Shown here in pieces: positions 1 through 6,309 of a DNA stretch of 40,344 nt. A program made the position numbers and the translations under genes. Each line of letters begins with the position of its first letter. The first letter of the stretch is position 1. The notes beneath the pieces are model-generated. The model was not told where the DNA came from. It did not search any database and was given only the letters and a program-made list of their open reading frames with translations. The stretch is from Micavibrio sp. (lineage in GTDB: Bacteria; Patescibacteriota; Minisyncoccia; Moranbacterales; GCA-2747515), in assembly GCA_020718085.1 (NCBI GenBank), contig DYDB01000010.1, forward strand, positions 1 through 40,344, in the 5' to 3' direction.

Positions 1-3
1 CTA

Positions 4-32
4 TTTACAATTACTGCTGAACGTGCTACAAT
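4..32 (+). promoter_or_regulatory. Predicted promoter of the nrtR-like gene
   Basis: TTTACA (4-9) and TACAAT (27-32) are separated by exactly 17 bases, which fits a sigma-70 type promoter. The transcript would start near 39, leaving a leader of about 25 bases. No Shine-Dalgarno sequence precedes the ATG at 65. The operator at 34-48 overlaps the expected start site. Confidence 0.6.
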
Positions 33-33
33 A

Positions 34-48
34 GTGTTATATATACAC
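34..48. promoter_or_regulatory. GTGT-N7-ACAC operator in front of nrtR (putative autoregulatory site)
   Basis: GTGTTATATATACAC, extended to a TAGTGT/ACACTA inverted repeat at 32-50, lies directly downstream of the predicted -10 box. The same GTGT-N7-ACACTAA pattern recurs at 903 and 8142 in front of the two NAD operons. The gene that follows encodes an NrtR-type regulator, so autoregulation is the simplest reading. This is inference from position and pattern. Confidence 0.65.
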
Positions 49-64
49 TAATATCTTCATTATT

Positions 65-748
65 ATGAAAATTCAAAATTCTCAAAAAAAAGATGCACTG
101 ATTATTGGTCCGGCGCTCGCTGTCGATACAATGATCTTTGCCATACGAGAGGGTAAACTTTGTGTATTGCTTATTCAGATCGGCACTGGTCCGTATAAAG
201 ATCAGTGGGCTTTGCCAGGGGGCATTGTGCAGATCGGTGAAACGCTTGATGAAGCGGCGCAAAATGTTTTGGCAAAAAAAGCCGGCATCAAAGGATTACA
301 TCTGGAACAATTATATAGTTTCAGTAAGTTGGATCGTGATGTGCGTGGAAGAGTGGTTTCTGTAGCGTATTTTGCACTAGTAGATAGTGATAAATTTTCT
401 GTTGAAACAATGGACTATTACATGGCGATTGATTGGAAAAATGTGGAAAAATTGCCGAAAATGGCATTTGATCACAAAGAAATGATCCAATATGGAGTAA
501 AAAGATTGTGTGCCAAAATTGAATATTCAAATATTGTTTATGGTCTGCTACCTAAAGAATTTACGCTTACAGAAATGCAATCAGTATATGAAGCAATTGT
601 TGGGCACGTAATAGATAAAAGAAATTTTCGCAAAAAAATTCTTGCACTGAACATTCTTGTAGAAACGGATAAGGAGCGTACGGGACAAAAGAATCGTCCG
701 GCAAAATTGTACCAATTCAGAAAAAGACAACTGGTGTTTACGGATTAG
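65..748 (+). CDS. nrtR: NrtR-type transcriptional regulator of NAD metabolism (degenerate Nudix domain plus winged helix)
   Basis: The 227-residue protein has an N-terminal Nudix fold (about 15-145) and a C-terminal winged helix (about 150-225) with the family pattern FTLTEMQSVYE, DKRNFRKK and RPAKLYQF. In the Nudix box, G-x5-E is kept at 53-59, but the REUxEExG part reads NVLAKKAG (67-74), so all catalytic glutamates are gone. NrtR proteins are known to sense ADP-ribose or related NAD metabolites through this domain and to repress NAD salvage genes, and many have lost hydrolase activity. The context agrees: five matching operators lie at this gene and at two NAD operons downstream. There is no clear Shine-Dalgarno sequence before the ATG. 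A plain Nudix hydrolase is unlikely given the lost box and the winged helix. Confidence 0.88.
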   Translation: MKIQNSQKKDALIIGPALAVDTMIFAIREGKLCVLLIQIGTGPYKDQWALPGGIVQIGETLDEAAQNVLAKKAGIKGLHLEQLYSFSKLDRDVRGRVVSVAYFALVDSDKFSVETMDYYMAIDWKNVEKLPKMAFDHKEMIQYGVKRLCAKIEYSNIVYGLLPKEFTLTEMQSVYEAIVGHVIDKRNFRKKILALNILVETDKERTGQKNRPAKLYQFRKRQLVFTD

Positions 749-754
749 ATCAAT

Positions 755-786
755 AAAAACGGATGACAAGGTCATCCGTTTTTTTG
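755..786 (+). terminator. Intrinsic terminator after nrtR
   Basis: A GC-containing stem (CGGATGAC at 760-767 pairing with GTCATCCG at 771-778, loop AAG) is flanked by an A-run and followed by seven T. It separates nrtR from the NAD operon A promoter. Confidence 0.85.
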
Positions 787-853
787 TCTGTGAATAGATC
801 ATGAAAAAACTGATGGTAGTTATGAATTTGTGAATTGCACACACATCTACTTC

Positions 854-868
854 GTGTACTCTTGACAC
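854..868. promoter_or_regulatory. Upstream GTGT-N7-ACAC operator of NAD operon A
   Basis: GTGT (854-857) and ACAC (865-868) flank seven bases and overlap the -35 hexamer at 862-867. The matching site of operon B (8093-8107) has the same placement. Part of the right half is forced by the TTGACA box, so this site is less certain than the downstream one at 903. Confidence 0.5.
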
Positions 869-890
869 GATTTAAACCATATGCTAAGAT
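862..890 (+). promoter_or_regulatory. Sigma-70 type promoter of NAD operon A
   Basis: TTGACA (862-867), a 17-base spacer and TAAGAT (885-890). The first 11 bases of the -35/spacer region are identical to the operon B promoter at 8101. Transcription should start near 897, which puts the operator at 903-917 just inside the transcript. Confidence 0.8.
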
Positions 891-902
891 GAGGTCAGAT
901 AG

Positions 903-917
903 GTGTAACATATACAC
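903..917. promoter_or_regulatory. Downstream GTGT-N7-ACAC operator of NAD operon A
   Basis: GTGTAACATATACAC is followed by TAAGT, matching the operators at 34 and 8142. It starts 41 bases after the first base of the -35 box, exactly as in operon B. Its centre is 49 bp from the centre of the upstream site. A repressor bound here would block early elongation. Confidence 0.7.
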
Positions 918-947
918 TAAGTAAAAAGTACTTTATTAAAAAAAGAA

Positions 948-1110
948 GAAACACGACAAATCTCACATATTTGAGGAAGGTTTTTCTCGAGACCCTTTCT
1001 CTCTCTGTGATGCACAATGTGCGTTAGTCGTGTTTCTCACTTGGACATCATGGAGAGATCTATAAGGATCTCGGCAAAAAGCCTGGCTCAATGGGAGTGC
1101 AGGCTTTTTG
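948..1110 (+). promoter_or_regulatory. Structured 5' leader RNA of NAD operon A (candidate novel riboswitch or attenuator, copy 1)
   Basis: A 10-bp closing stem pairs 948-957 with 1027-1036 (GAAACACGAC with GTCGTGTTTC). Inside are a CUCA/UGAG hairpin and an alternative stem GAGGAAGG (973-980) with CCUUUCUC. After it come a perfect hairpin GAGAUC-UAUAAG-GAUCUC (1055-1072) and a terminator hairpin (1076-1109). The same elements occur in the same order at 8189-8340 before nadD, although the flanking bases differ. AAGGUUUUU (977-985) can also pair with the left terminator arm (1076-1084, bulged G), which would prevent termination. I know no riboswitch family with this layout; the nadA and pnuC NAD motifs do not appear to match. 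The ligand is unknown, with an NAD-related metabolite the obvious guess. Confidence 0.65.
1076..1109 (+). terminator. Leader terminator (attenuator) of NAD operon A
   Basis: AAAAAGCCTG (1076-1085) pairs perfectly with CAGGCTTTTT (1100-1109), leaving a 14-base loop. The T-run is part of the right arm. It lies between the promoter and the first gene, so it should act as an attenuator and not as an operon end. Confidence 0.7.
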
Positions 1111-1143
1111 TATCTTAACAATTACATATGAGGAGGATGGATC

Positions 1144-2679
1144 ATGCAACTTAATGATTATCGTGCACTGTTTGGCAAGAAACAATACGCGTCGGTCTCA
1201 GGGCTGTGCGGACGGATCATTCGCGGTACAAAACCGGAAGACTTCGCAACGCTCACTGACGATCCTACGCGCAAACTGGTCATGCTCATGGGTCCGGATG
1301 GATTGGAAAGGATCATGGACAAGACCGGCTATGAGGCACTGGTGACGATCGGGTATGAACCGAATTACATTGTTCGCAAAGTAGTGGATGAAGGAAATCA
1401 ATTCAAACTGGTGGTTTTTGCGGAAGGAGGCGAGGCGAAGTTGGCAACATGGGACAATGTTGCCACTGTAGTTGCTTCCGTATATCCGCGGATCGCTGGG
1501 AATCTCTATCGCAATCTCGATGCGCTAAAAAAGATGTCTTTTGCGCAAATCGAAAAGCAATCAGGATTTTGTTTTGCAGATGTCGATAAGGCTGGCGCGC
1601 AAGATAATCGCTTCATGACGTATGAACGATTTCTTGCAAGCGGCGGTGACCTTGTCGCAGCGCGTGCATTTCTGTATTTCTCCGTTCATTTGCGAGAACT
1701 GTTTTCCGGTGACGGATATACCTATGACGCACAAGGAAATCGCGGGTTGATGGAATATATTGTGCCCAACAAGCCGTTAAACGAGCTTGGTGATCATGAT
1801 GTGATCGACCTGCCGGTATCTGTACCACAACCATCAATTACGAGTAATAAAGGGAGAAAAACTATGAACATTCAACTGCTCATCATCGACCCACAAAACG
1901 ATTTTATGGACATGCCGGAATCTGCGTTGCCTGTTGCTGGTGCTGTTGCGGACATGCAACGCACTGCAGTGCTCATCGATCGTGTCGGGAAAAAGTTAAC
2001 TGACATCCACGTGACTTTGGATAGTCACAGACTTCTGGATATCGCACACCCGGCGTGGTGGATCAATGCGCGAGGAGACAATCCTGCGCCGTTTACGATC
2101 ATCTCTGAAGATGATGTGGCAAATGGCATCTGGACGCCGCGCAATCCGCGGTTTCGAGAACGAGCACTGCGGTATGTGGCAGACCTGGCGCGTGGCGGAA
2201 AATATCCGCTTTGCATCTGGCCACCACACTGTTTGATCGGTACGTGGGGACATAATGTACAAGCTGATCTCAATCGCGCTCTTCAAGAATGGTCGAAGAA
2301 GGAATTTGCGATGGTTGATTATGTGACCAAAGGATCCAATCCGTGGACGGAGCATTATGGTGCTCTGATGGCTGAGGTGCCTGACCCGGAAGATCCCACC
2401 ACGATGATCAATCGTGATTTTCTCACCATGTTGCAGGAAGCAGACATTGTGGCTGTTGCCGGTGAGGCACTCAGTCACTGCGTCAAAGAAACTGTGACAC
2501 AGATCGCCGATAATATCGGAGATGAACACATTAAAAAGTTCGTTATATTGACGGATTGTTCCTCTCCTGTTGGAGCTGTGCCCGGTGGGCCGGACTTTCC
2601 GGCAATCGCCGATGCGTGGCTGCGGGACATGGAAAAGCGCGGTATGAAGTTGATGACATCTGGACAGTTTTTGGCCTAA
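1144..2679 (+). CDS. pncA: Unknown N-terminal domain fused to a nicotinamidase (PncA-like) domain
   Basis: The start has a strong AGGAGG seven bases upstream. Residues 1 to about 235 match no family I recognise. From residue 241 (ATG at 1864) there is a complete isochorismatase-fold nicotinamidase: IIDPQNDF with the catalytic Asp, DSHRLLDIAH with the metal ligands, a Lys in TKGSNPW, and the nucleophile Cys in EALSHCV. It would convert nicotinamide to nicotinate, the first step of the salvage pathway completed by operon B. An AAAGGGAG ribosome-binding sequence precedes the internal ATG at 1864. In the neighbouring frame a TAATAA lies just before it, so the fusion may come from a one-base change joining two genes, or the nicotinamidase may also be made separately. 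It is the first gene of operon A. Confidence 0.8.
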   Translation: MQLNDYRALFGKKQYASVSGLCGRIIRGTKPEDFATLTDDPTRKLVMLMGPDGLERIMDKTGYEALVTIGYEPNYIVRKVVDEGNQFKLVVFAEGGEAKLATWDNVATVVASVYPRIAGNLYRNLDALKKMSFAQIEKQSGFCFADVDKAGAQDNRFMTYERFLASGGDLVAARAFLYFSVHLRELFSGDGYTYDAQGNRGLMEYIVPNKPLNELGDHDVIDLPVSVPQPSITSNKGRKTMNIQLLIIDPQNDFMDMPESALPVAGAVADMQRTAVLIDRVGKKLTDIHVTLDSHRLLDIAHPAWWINARGDNPAPFTIISEDDVANGIWTPRNPRFRERALRYVADLARGGKYPLCIWPPHCLIGTWGHNVQADLNRALQEWSKKEFAMVDYVTKGSNPWTEHYGALMAEVPDPEDPTTMINRDFLTMLQEADIVAVAGEALSHCVKETVTQIADNIGDEHIKKFVILTDCSSPVGAVPGGPDFPAIADAWLRDMEKRGMKLMTSGQFLA

Positions 2680-2688
2680 AAAAATAAT

Positions 2689-2773
2689 TGTCATTTCGAC
2701 TGAAACGGAGTGAAGTGGAGAAATCGTATACAATTGAAGATCTCTCCACTTACTTTGTTCGGTCGAGACGACA
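2689..2773. repeat. Imperfect REP-like inverted repeat
   Basis: The left arm begins TGTCATTTCGACTGAAACGG and the right arm (to 2773) is its imperfect reverse complement, starting GATCTCTCCACTTAC. Together they form a long cruciform of the TGTCATTTCGAC type that is dispersed as intergenic repeats in many bacterial genomes. It sits inside operon A, between the nicotinamidase and vWA genes. Confidence 0.6.
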
Positions 2774-2797
2774 TCATCCTAAAAAGGAGGCAGTGTT

Positions 2798-3553
2798 ATG
2801 CCACGACTTAATGACAGTATGGAATTTGGCAAGATTGGTGGAGCAAACGGGTTTGGTTTCTCGGGTATTCGTACAGAACATCTCGGGGCAACCGAATATA
2901 CTTTGGTAACTATTGCAATCGATGTTACCGGTTCGGTAGGGGGATTTGAAGCAGAATTACTGCGGTGTCTAAAGACTGCGGTGGATGCCTGCAAGAAATC
3001 TCCCAGATCTGACAATCTGCTTCTCCGAGTTATTCTCTTTTCCACCATTTATGCAAATGGTGTGGAAGAACTGCATGGCTTCAAGCCACTTGCAGACATT
3101 GATCCGCAAAAGGACTATAAACAATTGCGGACCGGCGGTGGTACACCGCTACGCGACGCATGCTATAGTGCGATCGGTGCGATGAATGCCTACGGTAAGA
3201 AGCTGTCCGATGATGACTTCGGTGTCAATGCAATCGCGTTTATCATTACTGATGGTGATGATAACGCATCTGCGGCAACCGAGAATATGATCAAACAAGA
3301 GATCGCACAGGCGATTTCCGGTGAAATCTTAGAATCTATGGTCAGCGTGCTGATCGGGATCAATGCCGCATCGTACAAAAATGAACTGGAAGAATTCCAG
3401 TTGAATGTCGGTATCACACAGTATATCGATGCAGGGGACGCTACCGCTGGAAAATTGGCACGCTTGGCAGAATTCGTCAGTCGCTCGATTGCGTCGCAAT
3501 CGCAGGCAATGGGTACTGGTGGACCAAGTCAAAATATCTCCGCAACCATCTAA
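2798..3553 (+). CDS. vWA-domain protein, TerY-like
   Basis: The 251-residue protein is a single von Willebrand A domain. The MIDAS metal site is visible as D42-V-T44-G-S46, T116 in GGGTPLRDA, and D152 in FIITDGDD. There is no signal peptide or membrane segment, so it should be cytoplasmic. Together with the following PP2C and kinase genes it reproduces the TerY-P triad known from tellurite/stress-response loci, where the vWA protein probably acts as a metal-dependent scaffold or substrate of the kinase/phosphatase pair. No TerD, TerC or TerB gene is visible here. The start has AAGGAGG upstream. The annotation as TerY-like rests on the context and the compact single-domain form. Confidence 0.82.
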   Translation: MPRLNDSMEFGKIGGANGFGFSGIRTEHLGATEYTLVTIAIDVTGSVGGFEAELLRCLKTAVDACKKSPRSDNLLLRVILFSTIYANGVEELHGFKPLADIDPQKDYKQLRTGGGTPLRDACYSAIGAMNAYGKKLSDDDFGVNAIAFIITDGDDNASAATENMIKQEIAQAISGEILESMVSVLIGINAASYKNELEEFQLNVGITQYIDAGDATAGKLARLAEFVSRSIASQSQAMGTGGPSQNISATI

Positions 3554-3580
3554 ATGGTGATGCGGGAACATAAAAACCTG

Positions 3581-3620
3581 CGGGCACGCGATCATCGATC
3601 GTCGTGCCCGTATTCTTTTT
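3581..3620 (+). terminator. Strong hairpin with T-rich tail between the vWA and PP2C genes
   Basis: CGGGCACG (3581-3588) pairs with CGTGCCCG (3603-3610), with CGATC/GATCG inside, followed by TATTCTTTTT. This looks like an intrinsic terminator, but the PP2C gene follows 16 bases later and no clear promoter is seen. It may be a partial terminator that lowers expression of the last two genes, or an RNA-stability hairpin. Confidence 0.6.
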
Positions 3621-3635
3621 CTCCAGGAGGCATAT

Positions 3636-4496
3636 ATGAAACGAGTGGATGAGTATTTTACGATTGGATTACAACATCGTGCAGATGGCAAGCCCTGTCA
3701 GGATCATGCGTTATCCGGACATGATGCACAAGAACATGCATATGTCAGTATCGCAGATGGATGCTCCAGTGGTGGAGCAACGGATATGGGCGCACGGATC
3801 GTGAACTATGCGACAATGCAGGCAATCAAAAACATGATCTCATGGCGGAGGAAGTATGATCTTGTCGCGGACATGGTGACAGACGTCGTCAGTCAACGAC
3901 TTCTCACCATTGATCGCGTGCATCGAGAACTGCATATGCAGTACGAAGATCTTCTTGCAACCAATATTTATGTATTCAGCAATCAAGCGCATACCTATGC
4001 ACATGTTGTAGGTGATGGGATCATTGCTGTAGCGATGGTGAATGGATCTACCGAAATGTGGCGATATTTTTGGGCAGATAATACCCCATATTATCCCGCA
4101 TATGATCTTGGTAAACAGGAGCAATTCATCATTGCACACGGTGCCGACGGTATGAAAAATCGTCTTACAGAAGAGCAATGGATCATTGGTGCCGATGGTC
4201 AGGTGACATGTGTGGGTATCACAGAACAGATGATTTTACATGGTATGCGCGGCGTAACGATCGATCTGACAGAGAAGATACGCTGTGGATTGGTGAAGAC
4301 TGTGGCGATTTTCTCTGATGGCGCAGAATTGGTTGATGGACTGACATGGCAACAGGTCATTGGGCAAAGCATGGCATATAAGAACGTCACAGGTGCGTTT
4401 GTCAAAAGACGCATGATGCGACTCATGCGAGATGTATCAAAGGAATATAAGGGGCCGCTGGATGATATTGCTTGTGCGGCTATTCACTTTTCATGA
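3636..4496 (+). CDS. PP2C-family serine/threonine phosphatase of the TerY-P-like triad
   Basis: The 286-residue protein shows the PP2C metal-binding signatures: QDH near residue 22, ADGCSSGGATDMG with D41-G42, VVGDG in the middle, FSDGAEL, and a C-terminal DDIACAAI. It would dephosphorylate Ser/Thr residues, most simply those modified by the kinase encoded 20 bases downstream. No membrane segment is present. The ATG is preceded by AGGAGG with a six-base spacing. The stop is TGA, which shows that TGA is not recoded in this genome. Confidence 0.85.
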   Translation: MKRVDEYFTIGLQHRADGKPCQDHALSGHDAQEHAYVSIADGCSSGGATDMGARIVNYATMQAIKNMISWRRKYDLVADMVTDVVSQRLLTIDRVHRELHMQYEDLLATNIYVFSNQAHTYAHVVGDGIIAVAMVNGSTEMWRYFWADNTPYYPAYDLGKQEQFIIAHGADGMKNRLTEEQWIIGADGQVTCVGITEQMILHGMRGVTIDLTEKIRCGLVKTVAIFSDGAELVDGLTWQQVIGQSMAYKNVTGAFVKRRMMRLMRDVSKEYKGPLDDIACAAIHFS

Positions 4497-4516
4497 AAAT
4501 AAAGGAGAAATGAATC

Positions 4517-6247
4517 ATGACAAAGATCACGCGAAAAACTGAAGTGATGTTGGAAGGACGGGGCATGGTCGAGTTACAGCCGCGTGATCACATGATCACC
4601 GGAGGTGAGGGTTCGATCTACAAAAAAAACAATACAGTGATCAAGTTATATACTGATTCCGACAAGATGAGCCGCGACGGTATGCTGGAAAAGATCATTG
4701 CTCTCAAGCGCGTAGAACATCCGTTTATTGTGACGCCGGAAAATATCGTTACAGATCGTTCCGGCATACCAATCGGATATTACATGCCATTTGTTATGGG
4801 AGAGCCGATCACGCGTGTGTTTACCAATGATTATCGTGCACGATCCCAGTTTGGTGATGATGATGCGCATATTCTTGTAGATCGCATGCGTACAGTTGTC
4901 CAACATGTACACAGTAAAAATGTGATCATGGTGGATGCCAATGAGATGAATTGGCTGGTGGATGAGCACAAAAAACATGCACCGGAACCGCGTGCGATCG
5001 ATGTGGATGCATGGGCGATCGATCGATGGCAAGCACGTGTGATCATGCCCTCAATCCGTGATTGGCATGCAAAGAAATTTGGTGCACTGAGCGATTGGTT
5101 TGCGTGGGGGATCGTGACGTTTCAAGTGTATACCGGTATTCATCCATATAAGGGACGACTCCCGGGATACGTTCAACATGATCTTGTGAAGCGTATGCAA
5201 GATAATGCATCGGTGTTTCACAGTAATGTACGACTCAATCATGCTGTACGAGATTTTGGATCAATTCCTGCCGCTCTACGTATATGGTATGAGGATGTGT
5301 TTGCCAAAGGTAAGCGCGCAGTACCACCGTCACCTTTTGATGTTGGGAAGATCGTGCCAGTATGTGGACGCGTTGCGCATGCGCAAACAACCACACATGG
5401 CATGTTGATCTTTGAAAAGATGCATGAGAGTGCATCGCAAATCGTGCAGGTATTTGATGATGGTGTGGTACTTTGTGCGGATGGATCGCTTGTCGATGTT
5501 ATTCGCAGAAAAAAAATTTGCACCATTGGGCAAAAACATGTTGCTGTTGTGACACGTCAAGATGGATGGTTTGTGGCATCCTGTGAAAATGACATGCTCA
5601 CATGTCGATTCATCGATCTGCATACTGGCAGTGAAGAGATTGTCGATGTGGCGATCGCTGCGCAGAATATTATGAGTGTACAAAAACGCATGTTCATCGT
5701 CAATGAGCGCGGGTTAACAGAAATTGTTCTGTCGCGTATGAAAAAAGTTCTGATCTCAACAGGTAACACGTGGCCGACACTGCCATATGCTACAAAGTGG
5801 TTTTCCGGTGTGGGCGTGGAGGATGTGATGGGACATGTGCATCTAGTGATCCCATTTGGCGAGCGCGCATGCACAACGATTCGCGCAAAAGAATTGGATG
5901 AAATCACTCCGGTGGCTGGTTACGGCGGTACACGATTTGTGACAATCGTTGGACTGGACTCGCAGGGCATGTATCACAAGTACGAATTTCATTTTGATGC
6001 TGAATATCGTGCGTATGACGTGTGGAGTGATGTGGTGGATCATGCAGAGCTCGTGATCACGACACTGCCAAAAGGTGTGTGTGCAACGATCGTAGAGGAT
6101 GGTACATTGGACATTTTTGTACCGTCACATGGCGCGCATACAAAAGTATCAGATGGATTTATAAAAACAGGTACACATCTGGCACATATTGATAATACTG
6201 TGATCTATACAGATGATCACACTGTATGGCGCGTTCGGATGAAATGA
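4517..6247 (+). CDS. Ser/Thr protein kinase with C-terminal beta-rich (propeller-like) region, TerY-P-like triad
   Basis: The 576-residue protein has an N-terminal kinase fold: a glycine loop GGEGS at 29-33, VIK with Lys43, a catalytic-loop variant with D140 and N145 (MVDANEMNWLVD), and D162 in AIDVDAW replacing DFG. The helix SDWFAWGIVTFQVYTGIHPY is typical of this kinase group. Residues about 285-576 are a series of short beta-strands with repeated GxV and aromatic positions, suggesting a propeller-like sensor, though I cannot assign a family. The unusual HRD and DFG forms are shared by vWA/PP2C-linked kinases. It is the last gene of operon A, followed by a strong terminator. Its substrates are unknown; the vWA protein is the natural candidate. 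Confidence 0.82.
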   Translation: MTKITRKTEVMLEGRGMVELQPRDHMITGGEGSIYKKNNTVIKLYTDSDKMSRDGMLEKIIALKRVEHPFIVTPENIVTDRSGIPIGYYMPFVMGEPITRVFTNDYRARSQFGDDDAHILVDRMRTVVQHVHSKNVIMVDANEMNWLVDEHKKHAPEPRAIDVDAWAIDRWQARVIMPSIRDWHAKKFGALSDWFAWGIVTFQVYTGIHPYKGRLPGYVQHDLVKRMQDNASVFHSNVRLNHAVRDFGSIPAALRIWYEDVFAKGKRAVPPSPFDVGKIVPVCGRVAHAQTTTHGMLIFEKMHESASQIVQVFDDGVVLCADGSLVDVIRRKKICTIGQKHVAVVTRQDGWFVASCENDMLTCRFIDLHTGSEEIVDVAIAAQNIMSVQKRMFIVNERGLTEIVLSRMKKVLISTGNTWPTLPYATKWFSGVGVEDVMGHVHLVIPFGERACTTIRAKELDEITPVAGYGGTRFVTIVGLDSQGMYHKYEFHFDAEYRAYDVWSDVVDHAELVITTLPKGVCATIVEDGTLDIFVPSHGAHTKVSDGFIKTGTHLAHIDNTVIYTDDHTVWRVRMK

Positions 6248-6256
6248 ACATTGAAC

Positions 6257-6294
6257 AAAGCCGCTTTTCAGATGAAAAGCGGCTTTCTTTTTTT
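6257..6294 (+). terminator. Intrinsic terminator of NAD operon A
   Basis: AAAGCCGCTTTTC (6257-6269) pairs with GAAAAGCGGCTTT (6274-6286) around a four-base loop, followed by CTTTTTTT. It lies between the kinase and the convergent dapA. Confidence 0.92.
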
Positions 6295-6309
6295 GGTGTG
6301 CTACACGCA

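Noticed and set aside
948-1110. Known NAD riboswitches (nadA motif, pnuC motif) for the leader RNAs
   Set aside because: The layout (10-bp closing stem, UAUAAG-loop hairpin, separate terminator) does not match what I know of either class; only a covariance search could settle it.
1996-2733. Minus-strand open frame of 245 codons opposite the nicotinamidase domain
   Set aside because: It is fully antisense to a gene with clear catalytic motifs, has no ribosome-binding site and gives a low-complexity Arg/His/Ser-rich product.
4488-4496. Alternative genetic code with TGA recoded as glycine, as in some CPR lineages
   Set aside because: TGA ends several clear full-length proteins (PP2C, kinase, nadE), and conserved glycines inside motifs use GGN codons.
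2798-6247. Tellurite-resistance (ter) operon
   Set aside because: Only the vWA-PP2C-kinase triad is present; no TerB, TerC, TerD or TerZ-like protein is encoded in the window.
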